Origin: Prochlorococcus sp. AG-363-P01
GTDB taxonomy: Bacteria > Cyanobacteriota > Cyanobacteriia > PCC-6307 > Cyanobiaceae
Direction of reading: 5' to 3'
DNA: 64,000 bases
Assembly: GCA_003278225.1 (NCBI GenBank)
Contig: QCGC01000004.1
Coordinates: 1 to 64,000 of the forward strand
Below the pieces are notes generated by a model, which was given only the letters and a program-made list of their open reading frames with translations, was not told the origin of the DNA and did no database searches. A program made the position numbers and the translations under genes. Below, one piece after another: positions 55,826 to 64,000 of this stretch; position 1 is the stretch's first letter; the number at the start of each line of letters is the position of its first letter.

Positions 55826-58563
55826 GCCTTTCCAGTTTTTATAACTTTCACTGCACTAGCTCTTAATCTACCAGACTTTGTTGTCGCACGAGATTTACTA
55901 GATTTTGACTTTGAAGAAGTCTTCAATGAATTTTTTTTGTTTGAATTAGATGAAGCTTTTTGTGGTGACTTTGTTGATGTTTTGGCTTTAGTAGTTCGTC
56001 TACTTGATTTCTTACTTGCTAATTTTGCCGCTAATAATTCAACTGCCTCCTGAAGATCTATTTGTTCGGCTGTTTTCCCTTCTGGCAATGATGCATTTAC
56101 TTTTCCTTGCTTTACATATAAACCATAAGGACCATCATAAACTTGAATCTTTTCATCACTTCCCTTCGGGATTCCTAAATCTTTTAATGCAGTCCTTCCG
56201 CCCCTCCCTCTTTTAGGCATTGCCAATAACTCAAGTGCCCTTTCTAACTCAACTTTTAGAACATCATCATCCCCCTTAAGTGAGCGATAGTCTTTCTGGC
56301 CCTTCCCCTGATCCCAAACAACATAAGGTCCGAAACGACCTAATCCAGCCTGAACTCTGCCTCCAGTGGGATGTTCACCTAATAATCTTGGCAATCTAAG
56401 CAAGCCGAGAGCTTCTTCTAGTTTCAACTCTTCTGGTTTAACTCCCTTAGGCAAAGAAGCACGTTTTGGCTTAGGCGTCTCTTCACTAACTTGTCCCTTT
56501 TGCACATAAGGGCCAAACTTTCCAAAAAGAAGATATATCTCCTGATTGGTTTCTGGATCCTTTCCAAGAGATTCAGGGCCTTCTGTTTTTTGCTTCAAAA
56601 TAAGTTCAACTTTTTCTTCATCCAATTCACCCGGCGTTATCTCCTGAGGGAGAGTGGCTTTGATTAATTCCTCTTGACCATCCTCTCCAACTTGCTTTGA
56701 CTCAAGATATGCACCGAAGCGACCAATCCTGACAACACAAGGAAGTCCTTCTAAGTCAATAGTTCTTGATAAACCTGGGTCAATATCATCCTCTCGCTCA
56801 TGGACCTGCTTTTCAAGACCCAAATCACCCTTATAAAAACTCTCCAAGTATGGGATCCACTTCACTTTGCCTGTTGAAATCTCATCCAAAGTTGATTCCA
56901 TCCTTGCCGTAAAGCCTGTATCAACTAAATCTGGGAAATGTTCTTCTAAAAGAGCTGTAACAGCAAACGCCGTAAAACTTGGAATCAATGCATTCCCTTG
57001 CAGAGATGAATACCCACGATCAACAATGGTCCCAATGATGCTGGCATATGTAGAAGGCCTTCCGATACCCTCTTTCTCAAGCATTTTGACTAACGAAGCT
57101 TCGCTATAACGAGCTGGTGGTTGAGTCTGGTGTCCAATTGCCTCAACAGCCTTGGGCTTTGGAGAGTCTCCAACCGCTAAAAAAGGAAGTAAAACCTCCT
57201 GACCTTCTAAAGCAGCTTCAGGGTCATCACTACCCTCTACATAGGCCCGAAAGAAGCCTGGGAAATCAATTCGTTTACCATTAGCCCGAAAAACAGCATC
57301 TCCAGCCACTAAATCCACTGAAAGCATTGTTAAGCGGGCTTCAGCCATTTGACAGGCGACCGTGCGTTTCCAAATCAACTCGTATAGGGCAAGATCACGC
57401 CCATCAAGACCTGTTTCTTTAGGTGCTCTAAAACTTTCCCCAGCAGGCCTAATCGCTTCATGAGCCTCCTGAGCATTACGTGACTTTGTACTGAACTGCC
57501 GAGGACTCTTACTGAGATATTCAACTCCATAGCGAGTCTCAACACATCTTCTGGAAGCATCTATTGCCTGAGCTGATAAATGTACTGAATCAGTTCTCAT
57601 ATATGTAATAAACCCACGCTCATAAAGTCCCTGAGCACATCGCATTGTTTCTCTAGCCGAAAGCCTTAACTTCCTATTGGCCTCTTGTTGAAGAGTACTT
57701 GTAGTAAAAGGTGGAACAGGCTTTCTAACGGTAGGTTTTTCTTCAACATTGCTAATGTTCCATTCTGCTACACGCATCTTCTCGGCAAGATTACTCGCTT
57801 CTTTTTCACTAATAAGGCGAACATTCGCCCCAGTCTTTAATTGACCTGTTGATTCATCAAAATCATTACCGCTAGCTATTTTTTGGTCTAAAAGTTTGAT
57901 AAGTCTTGCTTCAAAGTTGCTAGTACCTTGCTGAAGGTTAGCTTTCAAATCCCAATAACTTCCACTTCTGAATGCTCTTCGCGCACGTTCACGTTGAACT
58001 AATAACCTTACAGCTACTGACTGCACTCGACCGGCCGACAATCCCCAAGCAACCTTCTTCCACAAAAGAGGTGAGAGAGTATATCCAACAAGGCGATCAA
58101 GAATTCTTCTCGTTTCCTGAGCGTGAACCAACTCCAAGTCCAAATCCCTTGTCTGATCAAGAGCCTTGGCAATCGCTTCTTTTGTAATCTCATGAAAAAC
58201 CATTCTTTTGACAGGAATTTTTGGTGCAAGCAATTGCATCAAATGCCAACTAATACTTTCCCCTTCACGGTCTTCATCAGTAGCCAGTAGCAATTGACTA
58301 GCCCCTTTCAAGGCAGCTTTTAATTCTCTAACAACCTTTTTTTTATCTTTTGGCACTACATATAAAGGTTCAAAATCAGCTGTTGTATTGACCCCTAAAT
58401 TTGCCCACTTCTGCCCTTTCTGAGCAGCAGGAATTTCACTTGCATTGTTAGGGAGATCCCGTACATGCCCCATAGAGGCCTGTACTTCGAAGTCCTTTGG
58501 CAGGAAACCCTTAATGGTTCTAGCCTTTGTAGGACTCTCAACGATTACCAGAGTGTGCGCCAT
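55822..58563 (-). CDS. topA: DNA topoisomerase I
   Basis: Type IA topoisomerase that relaxes negative supercoils. [20 protein letters not shown] and DEDREGES. The active-site Tyr is in [14 protein letters not shown], and [19 protein letters not shown] follows. There are no Cys4 zinc fingers; instead four cyanobacterial C-terminal repeats ([42 protein letters not shown]) and a ~60-residue Lys/Ser/Thr-rich tail. The ATG at 58563 ([10 protein letters not shown]) gives 913 residues. It is the first gene of the five-gene minus-strand run. Confidence 0.96.
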   Translation of the reverse strand: MAHTLVIVESPTKARTIKGFLPKDFEVQASMGHVRDLPNNASEIPAAQKGQKWANLGVNTTADFEPLYVVPKDKKKVVRELKAALKGASQLLLATDEDREGESISWHLMQLLAPKIPVKRMVFHEITKEAIAKALDQTRDLDLELVHAQETRRILDRLVGYTLSPLLWKKVAWGLSAGRVQSVAVRLLVQRERARRAFRSGSYWDLKANLQQGTSNFEARLIKLLDQKIASGNDFDESTGQLKTGANVRLISEKEASNLAEKMRVAEWNISNVEEKPTVRKPVPPFTTSTLQQEANRKLRLSARETMRCAQGLYERGFITYMRTDSVHLSAQAIDASRRCVETRYGVEYLSKSPRQFSTKSRNAQEAHEAIRPAGESFRAPKETGLDGRDLALYELIWKRTVACQMAEARLTMLSVDLVAGDAVFRANGKRIDFPGFFRAYVEGSDDPEAALEGQEVLLPFLAVGDSPKPKAVEAIGHQTQPPARYSEASLVKMLEKEGIGRPSTYASIIGTIVDRGYSSLQGNALIPSFTAFAVTALLEEHFPDLVDTGFTARMESTLDEISTGKVKWIPYLESFYKGDLGLEKQVHEREDDIDPGLSRTIDLEGLPCVVRIGRFGAYLESKQVGEDGQEELIKATLPQEITPGELDEEKVELILKQKTEGPESLGKDPETNQEIYLLFGKFGPYVQKGQVSEETPKPKRASLPKGVKPEELKLEEALGLLRLPRLLGEHPTGGRVQAGLGRFGPYVVWDQGKGQKDYRSLKGDDDVLKVELERALELLAMPKRGRGGRTALKDLGIPKGSDEKIQVYDGPYGLYVKQGKVNASLPEGKTAEQIDLQEAVELLAAKLASKKSSRRTTKAKTSTKSPQKASSNSNKKNSLKTSSKSKSSKSRATTKSGRLRASAVKVIKTGKA

Positions 58564-58736
58564 AGGCAATGAGCTTATACTTAAAAAGGTTATTACTATC
58601 TATCGCACTAAAGCGCGAGATGCATAGGTCGGCCTCAAAACAAGTGCCAAACTTTGAACACAACTAGAGTTGTTTAACTGGCCTAAAACAGTTAAAAATG
58701 CCCGAAAAGGGTGCACTTCTGATATCAATCTAGTCA

Positions 58737-60269
58737 ATGGCCACACCGGAAAATCTGTTAAACCTTGCTTTAAATGCTGGAGCAGTAGCACCAGAAGGGA
58801 TGGTACTGCTAGCAATGTTAGGCACCCTAATTGTTGACCTAGCTGGAGAAGAAAGCGCTGCAAAATGGTCACCACCAATTTGTTATTTCGGACTAGGTGG
58901 CGCCCTAGTACTCCTAGCAATGCAATGGAATGGGCCAATAGAACCATCCTTCTTAGGAGCGTTTTTAGCCGATAACCTTTCAATTGCTTTTAGAGCAGTA
59001 GTTGCTCTTTCCACTCTGATCTCCCTCCTGATTAGCTGGAGATATGCAGAGCAAAGTGGTAGTCCTGTAGGTGAATTTGCAGCAATTCTTCTAGCCGCAA
59101 CATTAGGAGCAATGCTCCTATGTGGATCTACCGATCTTATTAGTGTTTTTGTTTCACTCGAAACCCTTTCCGTAGCCAGTTATCTACTTGCTGGATACAT
59201 GAAAAGAGATGCACGTAGTTCTGAAGCAGCACTTAAATATCTTCTCGTCGGATCTGCTGCTGCTGCGGTTTTCCTTTATGGTGCATCACTTTTATATGGA
59301 ATTAGTGGCAGTACCAGTCTTCAGGAAATTGGCATTGCTCTCTTAAACAGTCCAACCCCTTTAGCTGCATTATCCCTAGTTTTCATTCTGGCCACCGTAG
59401 CTTTCAAAATCGCAGCAGTCCCTTTTCATCAATGGACACCAGATGTTTATGAAGGTTCTCCCACGCCCGTTGTTGCATTCCTTTCAGTAGGTTCAAAAGC
59501 AGCTGGCTTTTGTCTTGCCGTAAGACTTTTAGTAGGTTGTTTTAGTGCTTTTGACACTCAGTGGAAATTGCTTTTTACTGTTCTTGCAATCCTGAGCATG
59601 ACCCTTGGGAATGTTGTAGCACTGGCACAAACTTCCATGAAAAGGATGCTTGCCTATAGCTCTATTGGACAAGCAGGGTTTGTGATGATTGGTCTGGTTT
59701 GTGGAACTGAGGATGGATTCGCTGCAATGGTTTTGTATATGGCGGCCTACCTATTTATGAATCTAGGTGCATTCGCTTGCATCATTTTATTTTCACTTAG
59801 AACAGGCAGTGACAAAATCTCTGACTATGCAGGCCTCTATCAAAAAGATCCATTAATAACTCTTGGTCTAAGCCTTTGTCTTCTATCTCTTGGAGGCATT
59901 CCTCCAATGCTTGGATTCTTTGGAAAAATTTATCTATTCTTCGCAGGCTGGGCTGACAAACAGTACCTTCTTGTTGTTGTAGGCCTAGTCACTTCAGTGA
60001 TATCAATTTATTACTACATCTCTGTAATTAAAATGATGGTCGTAAAAGAGCCTCATGAAGCTTCTGAAGTAGTAAAGAGCTATCCAATCATCCAATGGAA
60101 AACCATTGGGCTACCACCAATTCGTATAGCTTTAGTTTCATGTGTTTTTATTACTGCAATAGGTGGTATTTTTTCTAATCCCCTATTTCAATGGGCCAGT
60201 AGTACTGTTGCAGGGACACCCCTGCTTCAAGAGGCAATAGCACTAGGAGGTCAACGAGCACTTGGATAA
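58737..60269 (+). CDS. ndhB: NAD(P)H-quinone oxidoreductase subunit 2 (NdhB)
   Basis: Proton-pumping antiporter-like subunit of the photosynthetic complex I (NDH-1), 510 residues with ~14 helices. Typical stretches: [58 protein letters not shown] and [19 protein letters not shown]. It is divergent from topA. Its end overlaps the ABC ATPase start by eight bases. Confidence 0.96.
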   Translation: MATPENLLNLALNAGAVAPEGMVLLAMLGTLIVDLAGEESAAKWSPPICYFGLGGALVLLAMQWNGPIEPSFLGAFLADNLSIAFRAVVALSTLISLLISWRYAEQSGSPVGEFAAILLAATLGAMLLCGSTDLISVFVSLETLSVASYLLAGYMKRDARSSEAALKYLLVGSAAAAVFLYGASLLYGISGSTSLQEIGIALLNSPTPLAALSLVFILATVAFKIAAVPFHQWTPDVYEGSPTPVVAFLSVGSKAAGFCLAVRLLVGCFSAFDTQWKLLFTVLAILSMTLGNVVALAQTSMKRMLAYSSIGQAGFVMIGLVCGTEDGFAAMVLYMAAYLFMNLGAFACIILFSLRTGSDKISDYAGLYQKDPLITLGLSLCLLSLGGIPPMLGFFGKIYLFFAGWADKQYLLVVVGLVTSVISIYYYISVIKMMVVKEPHEASEVVKSYPIIQWKTIGLPPIRIALVSCVFITAIGGIFSNPLFQWASSTVAGTPLLQEAIALGGQRALG

Positions 60270-60966
60270 ACAAAACACAAAAACAGTCGCCAAACTCACG
60301 AATGTAAGCAAACATTATGGAGAAGGTTCTTTACTAGTAAAAGCTCTAGACCAACTAAATCTTGAAGTACAAAAAGGAGACTATCTTGCAGTAATGGGTG
60401 CAAGTGGTTCTGGTAAAAGTACCGCTATGAATATTCTGGGTTGTTTAGACAGGCCCACATACGGGAGTTATGAGCTAAATGGTCATTCAGTTGAAAAACT
60501 TGATGATGATGCCCTCGCAAATCTTCGCAATCAAGAGTTGGGTTTTGTTTTTCAGCAATTTAATTTATTGGCAGAAGCAACTGCATTGGAAAATGTAATT
60601 CTGCCAATGATCTATGCAGGGGTTCCTGCCTCAATTAGGCTAGAGAGGGCGGAGTTGGCTTTACAAAAAGTAGGCCTAGAAGAAAGAAGACATAATCGGC
60701 CCAATCAACTTTCAGGTGGTCAACAACAAAGAGTTGCAATTGCTAGAGCAATCATTAATCAACCTTCTTTATTACTTGCAGATGAACCTACAGGTGCCCT
60801 TGATTCACAAACCACCAAAGATGTGCTTCATCTTTTTGATGAGCTTCATTCTCAAGGAATTACAATTGTTCTAGTAACCCATGAAGATGAAGTTGCAGCA
60901 AGAGCAGGTAAAATTGCTTATTTCAATGACGGTAAGGTAATGAGACTCAAAGAAAAAAGCCAATAA
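60262..60966 (+). CDS. ABC transporter ATPase, LolD/MacB/DevA type
   Basis: 234 residues. Walker A is [17 protein letters not shown], the signature is [15 protein letters not shown], Walker B is [11 protein letters not shown], and the H-loop is VLVTHE. This is the MacB/LolD/DevA branch that serves envelope export systems. The start is TTG at 60262 with AGGAGG 11 bases upstream, inside ndhB. No partner permease lies in the window. Confidence 0.9.
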   Translation: MDKQNTKTVAKLTNVSKHYGEGSLLVKALDQLNLEVQKGDYLAVMGASGSGKSTAMNILGCLDRPTYGSYELNGHSVEKLDDDALANLRNQELGFVFQQFNLLAEATALENVILPMIYAGVPASIRLERAELALQKVGLEERRHNRPNQLSGGQQQRVAIARAIINQPSLLLADEPTGALDSQTTKDVLHLFDELHSQGITIVLVTHEDEVAARAGKIAYFNDGKVMRLKEKSQ

Positions 60967-60974
60967 TCAAGAAT

Positions 60975-61736
60975 TTATTGCCAACGATGCCAACTAATCT
61001 TTTTAGACCCTTTTCTTAAAATCAAAGCACCTTCGATATTTACCCCTTCTATCTCTAAAAAGTCACCAGTTTGAGGATCTTTAACTTCCTTTGCCCAAAG
61101 GAGTTTTTCGGCTTCCGCACAAACCAACTCTCCCTTGCTTAATAATTGAAAAGTATCTTCAAAAGCTAAAAGGACTTCTGCTGCCCATTGATCTATACAG
61201 CAATTCGAGGGCCTAAGAATATCTGCAAGTGAAATAGCTCCTTTTGGGACTCGATTACAAACATTCAGACCCAGGCCAACTCTTCCCAGCCTCAAAGCTT
61301 CACCTCTATGAACAAGTCTCGGCAACAAACCAGCTAATTTCTTTTCTCCAATCATTAAATCATTCGGCCATTTAATGCGTACAGGAACAAAATATTTTTC
61401 AAGTCTATGAGCTAACGCAACAGCAACTGACAATCCAAATAAACCAGAAGTCCTTTTGATGCCATCCAAAGGAAAGGCTGCACTTACCCACACCCCACCT
61501 TGAGGTGCTTCCCAAACTCTTCCTTGCTGGCCAATTCCATGGTTTTGACGAGCAGCGATAATCGCCCTTTTAGGATTAACTGGAAAAGGACTTTGTTTAA
61601 GCCAATTCGAAAGCTCTATTTCAGTACTTGCACATACAGGTTTCCATCGCAATTTCCAATAACTTTTAGTAAAGGATTGAGATCGCAATTTTTGTGCAAT
61701 TGCTCCAGCACCAGTAGATGTCTTAACTATTCGCAT
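60975..61736 (-). CDS. birA: biotin--acetyl-CoA-carboxylase ligase
   Basis: Attaches biotin to the carboxyl carrier protein. 253 residues without a DNA-binding HTH, so it is a ligase only. Motifs: RQNHGIGQQGRVWEAPQGGV, IKWPNDLMIGEKKLAGLLP and GRVGLGLNVCNR. It overlaps the aminotransferase gene upstream by 14 bases. It converges on the ABC ATPase with eight bases between. Confidence 0.93.
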   Translation of the reverse strand: MRIVKTSTGAGAIAQKLRSQSFTKSYWKLRWKPVCASTEIELSNWLKQSPFPVNPKRAIIAARQNHGIGQQGRVWEAPQGGVWVSAAFPLDGIKRTSGLFGLSVAVALAHRLEKYFVPVRIKWPNDLMIGEKKLAGLLPRLVHRGEALRLGRVGLGLNVCNRVPKGAISLADILRPSNCCIDQWAAEVLLAFEDTFQLLSKGELVCAEAEKLLWAKEVKDPQTGDFLEIEGVNIEGALILRKGSKKISWHRWQ

Positions 61737-62919
61737 GCCACCAAGGTCCTATTCGAGAAACTGCTTCTTCCAACTCATCAACTGGCCGTACTAAAGCAAG
61801 TCGCAACCAATTTGCTCCCCCCATTCCAAACCCTGAACCTGGAGTCAAAGCAACACCTGTACTCTCCAATAGGTCTGCCACAAATAATTCATCCCCCAAA
61901 CCCTTGTCTCTTGCCCAATTAGGTAATGGCATCCAAAGATACATTGCCATTGAAGGGATTGGAACATTCCATCCCAAATTCCTAAGAGCTGCTGTTGTCC
62001 TATCCCTTCTTTCTCTATAGACCCCTTGTATATGACTTAGCCAATCGTTAGAACAAGTTAAGGCTTGAATTGCACCCTTCTGTAACGCTAAAGATTGATT
62101 GAAATCCACAATACTTTTGACCATTCTCAATGAGCTAATTATTTCTTTAGCACCAATAGCAAAAGCAAGCCTAAATCCTCCTAAGCACCAAGCCTTAGAG
62201 AAGGAAAAAAACTCTATTCCCCATTCTCTCCATCCATCGCATCTCAATAAAGAAGGTGAATCGCCCTGAAGAGAGAGGTCCAAGTAAGGATTATCATGTG
62301 CAATTACGATCTGATGTTTGACACCAGAACGCATTGCATTATCTAACCAGCTCTGATCTCCAACCTGTGCTGTGGGATTGTGTGGAAAGCCAAAAATTAT
62401 TATTTTCAATTGATCAAGTTGACTATCTGAAAGAGTTTCAAAACGTGGCTGCCAACCCTGATCTTCTTTCAATAACAATCTTTCTATATGTGCATCAGCA
62501 AGAACTAGTCCTCCTTGATGGGATGGATAAGATGGATCAAGAATCAACCCAGTATCCCCTCGATCCATTACTGCAAGAGGTAGGTGAGCAGTCCCTTCTT
62601 GAGATCCAATTAACAGCAATACTTCATCATCTGGGTCAACATTTACACCAAGACGCCTTTCCGCCCAAGTTGTTACAGACTCTCTAAAAAGTCTTGTTGC
62701 TGAATGTAAACAGTAAGCAGAACTTTCTTGTTGATTTAAAGCGTTTCTTATCGCCTTTAAAATTATTTCTGGAGGGAGCAAATCAGTAGATCCTAAAGAT
62801 AAATCTATCAAAGGGAATGATTCCTTAGAGGAACTAGCTAATCCATATAATCTTTTTCGAGTATCATTTCGATGAAAAATATTTGAATCTAATTGCTTAA
62901 TTCTTTTTGAAATTGTCAT
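61723..62919 (-). CDS. class I/II PLP-dependent aminotransferase
   Basis: 398 residues. LIGSQEGTAHLPLAVMDRGD holds the cofactor phosphate region, FGFPHNPTAQVGDQSW is the NPTA motif, and the PLP lysine is in FFSFSKAWCLGGFRLAFAIG. It resembles the LL-diaminopimelate or methionine-type aminotransferases; I cannot fix the substrate. It overlaps birA by 14 bases and is probably in one operon with it. Confidence 0.88.
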   Translation of the reverse strand: MTISKRIKQLDSNIFHRNDTRKRLYGLASSSKESFPLIDLSLGSTDLLPPEIILKAIRNALNQQESSAYCLHSATRLFRESVTTWAERRLGVNVDPDDEVLLLIGSQEGTAHLPLAVMDRGDTGLILDPSYPSHQGGLVLADAHIERLLLKEDQGWQPRFETLSDSQLDQLKIIIFGFPHNPTAQVGDQSWLDNAMRSGVKHQIVIAHDNPYLDLSLQGDSPSLLRCDGWREWGIEFFSFSKAWCLGGFRLAFAIGAKEIISSLRMVKSIVDFNQSLALQKGAIQALTCSNDWLSHIQGVYRERRDRTTAALRNLGWNVPIPSMAMYLWMPLPNWARDKGLGDELFVADLLESTGVALTPGSGFGMGGANWLRLALVRPVDELEEAVSRIGPWWHANS

Positions 62920-63071
62920 AAACTAAGTGCCTGATTTAATAGAAGAAGATAATTAGGAAATTTATAAAAAGAATTAGACAATACTCAGATAATCTCTCTA
63001 AATAAAGTCAAAACCTTCTTCATTCTATAAACCTGATAAAATTGCTAATAAGTAAGAAAGTAAATATGTGG

Positions 63072-63875
63072 TCAATTTTTTTCAATAGAACGTTTGAGCG
63101 CCTCTAAATCAGACTCAACCTCGGCGACCTCTACTTCCTGAATCTCATCTCGCAATCCAATTTCTTTTTCTACTGAAAAAGAAGGCTCCCCAGAAGGCAA
63201 TGCAACGGCCTCAGCACCACCTTGAAGTTTTTGGCGCAGGGCATTCAATTCATCATCTAAATCATCGCCACCTTCAAGAGCTGCAAATTTACTCTCCAAG
63301 TCTGTTCCAGCGATCTCAGCCGCAGCCTGTCCAGATGCCTCAAGAGCCTCTACCTTGTCTTCCATCCTTTCAAAAGCTGCCATAGCAGAATTCGAGCCCA
63401 TATTCCCAACCGCGCTTTGAAGTTGCTGCTGAGCCTTGGCTGCTTGAGCCCTCGCCTTTAGCATGTCCTTTTTGGTTTTAGCCTCTGCAATCTTTCCTTC
63501 AAGCTTCAAGAGACTTCGTTTAAGCATCTCCACTTGCCCACTCTGAGCCTGGAGTTGATTATCAAGTCCGGAAAAAGATTCCTGAAAAGCCTTACGGCGA
63601 GTAAGAGCCTCCCTGGCTAAGTCCTCTTCACCTTTCTGAAGTGCCAACTCTGCACGCTCATACCAAGTTCTTGATTGCAATTGAGCTTGATCTGCCTGAC
63701 TTTTCAATCTTTTCTGACTTGATATAGCCATTGCAACCGCTTGGCGTAATTTGACCAAGTCAGACTGCATATCAGCAACTGACTGTTCTAGGATCTTGAC
63801 TGGATCCTCAGCCTTACTAACAAGATCATTGAGATTGGCACGGAGTAATCTGCTTAGCCTGTCAAAGAATCCCAT
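63072..63875 (-). CDS. vipp1: PspA/IM30 family protein Vipp1
   Basis: ESCRT-III-like protein that builds rings and helps make and repair thylakoid membranes. The ATG at 63875 gives the family start GFFDRLSRLLRANLNDLVSK with its amphipathic helix. Long coiled-coil helices follow (residues ~25-190), then an acidic region and a C-terminal helix (EVAEVESDLEALKRSIEKN) as in Vipp1. The product is 267 residues. No psp genes are nearby. Confidence 0.95.
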   Translation of the reverse strand: MGFFDRLSRLLRANLNDLVSKAEDPVKILEQSVADMQSDLVKLRQAVAMAISSQKRLKSQADQAQLQSRTWYERAELALQKGEEDLAREALTRRKAFQESFSGLDNQLQAQSGQVEMLKRSLLKLEGKIAEAKTKKDMLKARAQAAKAQQQLQSAVGNMGSNSAMAAFERMEDKVEALEASGQAAAEIAGTDLESKFAALEGGDDLDDELNALRQKLQGGAEAVALPSGEPSFSVEKEIGLRDEIQEVEVAEVESDLEALKRSIEKN

Positions 63876-64000
63876 TGAGACATTAGGTAAGACATATTGG
63901 AGGCTAGCGAGCTCAAGGAATTCCTCCACATAGAGTGATGAGATGGCAGTACCCAGCAATCAACAAAGAAAAAAATTTGGGCATGGGGAGATCCTGCAAA

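Noticed and set aside
1-64000. CRISPR arrays, insertion sequences, prophage or integrase genes
   Set aside because: None found by reading; the only tandem repeats are short and inside or at the ends of genes.

Overview
The window looks like a core-genome segment of a marine picocyanobacterium, most probably Prochlorococcus. It carries photosystem I genes (psaF, psaJ), cytochrome b6f genes (petC, petA), ndhB, an aa3-type oxidase (ctaCDE), Vipp1, a single-helix high-light-inducible protein, a cyanobacterial AbrB-like regulator, tetrapyrrole genes (hemC, hemL) and cobamide genes (cobM, cobT-like). Genes are dense and often overlap by a few bases, intergenic DNA is AT-rich and many starts are GTG or TTG. 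By eye the base composition is intermediate (not the extreme AT bias of high-light strains), which suggests a low-light clade; that is an inference and I did not compute it. I see no insertion sequence, prophage, CRISPR array or rRNA operon.

Layout. 0-10 kb: hemC, ppa, an M32 carboxypeptidase, a YjbQ-like protein, phhB, a CobW GTPase coupled to a two-domain iron-type ABC permease, then a LPG-synthase-like membrane protein and larC on the other strand. 10-20 kb: two unknown proteins, xth, hemL, an SPFH protein, yajQ, a DprA-like/BioD-DRTGG pair, an SDR, map and rplS with a long leader. 20-27 kb: tRNA-Trp, a 62-residue protein, tRNA-Asp, gltX, a Na+/H+ antiporter, two apparently damaged small genes, a hidden hli gene, tsaD, psaF-psaJ and gmk. 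27-34 kb: an NFACT protein, tatC, petC, petA, lgt, cobM and a RodZ-like HTH-TM-LysM protein. 34-42 kb: ppx, a UbiA prenyltransferase, an S66 peptidase, ispD, fabG, a small membrane protein and a solo groEL. 42-50 kb: a minus-strand ctaA-ctaB-ABC exporter-unknown cluster, divergent from ctaC-ctaD-ctaE, then cyAbrB. 50-64 kb: ribE, a BFN-domain protein overlapping an Fe-S aldo/keto reductase, a tight topA-lipoprotein-DUF2232-cobT-lipoprotein run, ndhB with an ABC ATPase, birA with an aminotransferase, and vipp1.

How genes work together. tatC lies directly upstream of petC, whose product has a twin-arginine signal. ctaA/ctaB make the heme A needed by the divergent ctaCDE. hemC and hemL feed tetrapyrrole synthesis, and cobM and the cobT-like gene serve cobamide synthesis. 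psaF and psaJ sit close to an HLIP gene.

No obviously new multi-gene system is visible. The most unusual items are: a probable small gene disrupted at a T8 run beside a DUF1643 gene whose conserved N-terminus has no start codon; an 8-bp tandem repeat that supplies stop codons in every frame on both strands between two convergent genes; a 10-3-10 palindrome covering the translation start of the cyAbrB gene; a perfect 23-bp inverted repeat between psaJ and gmk; and a RodZ-like protein carrying LysM in place of the usual RodZ C-terminal domain.
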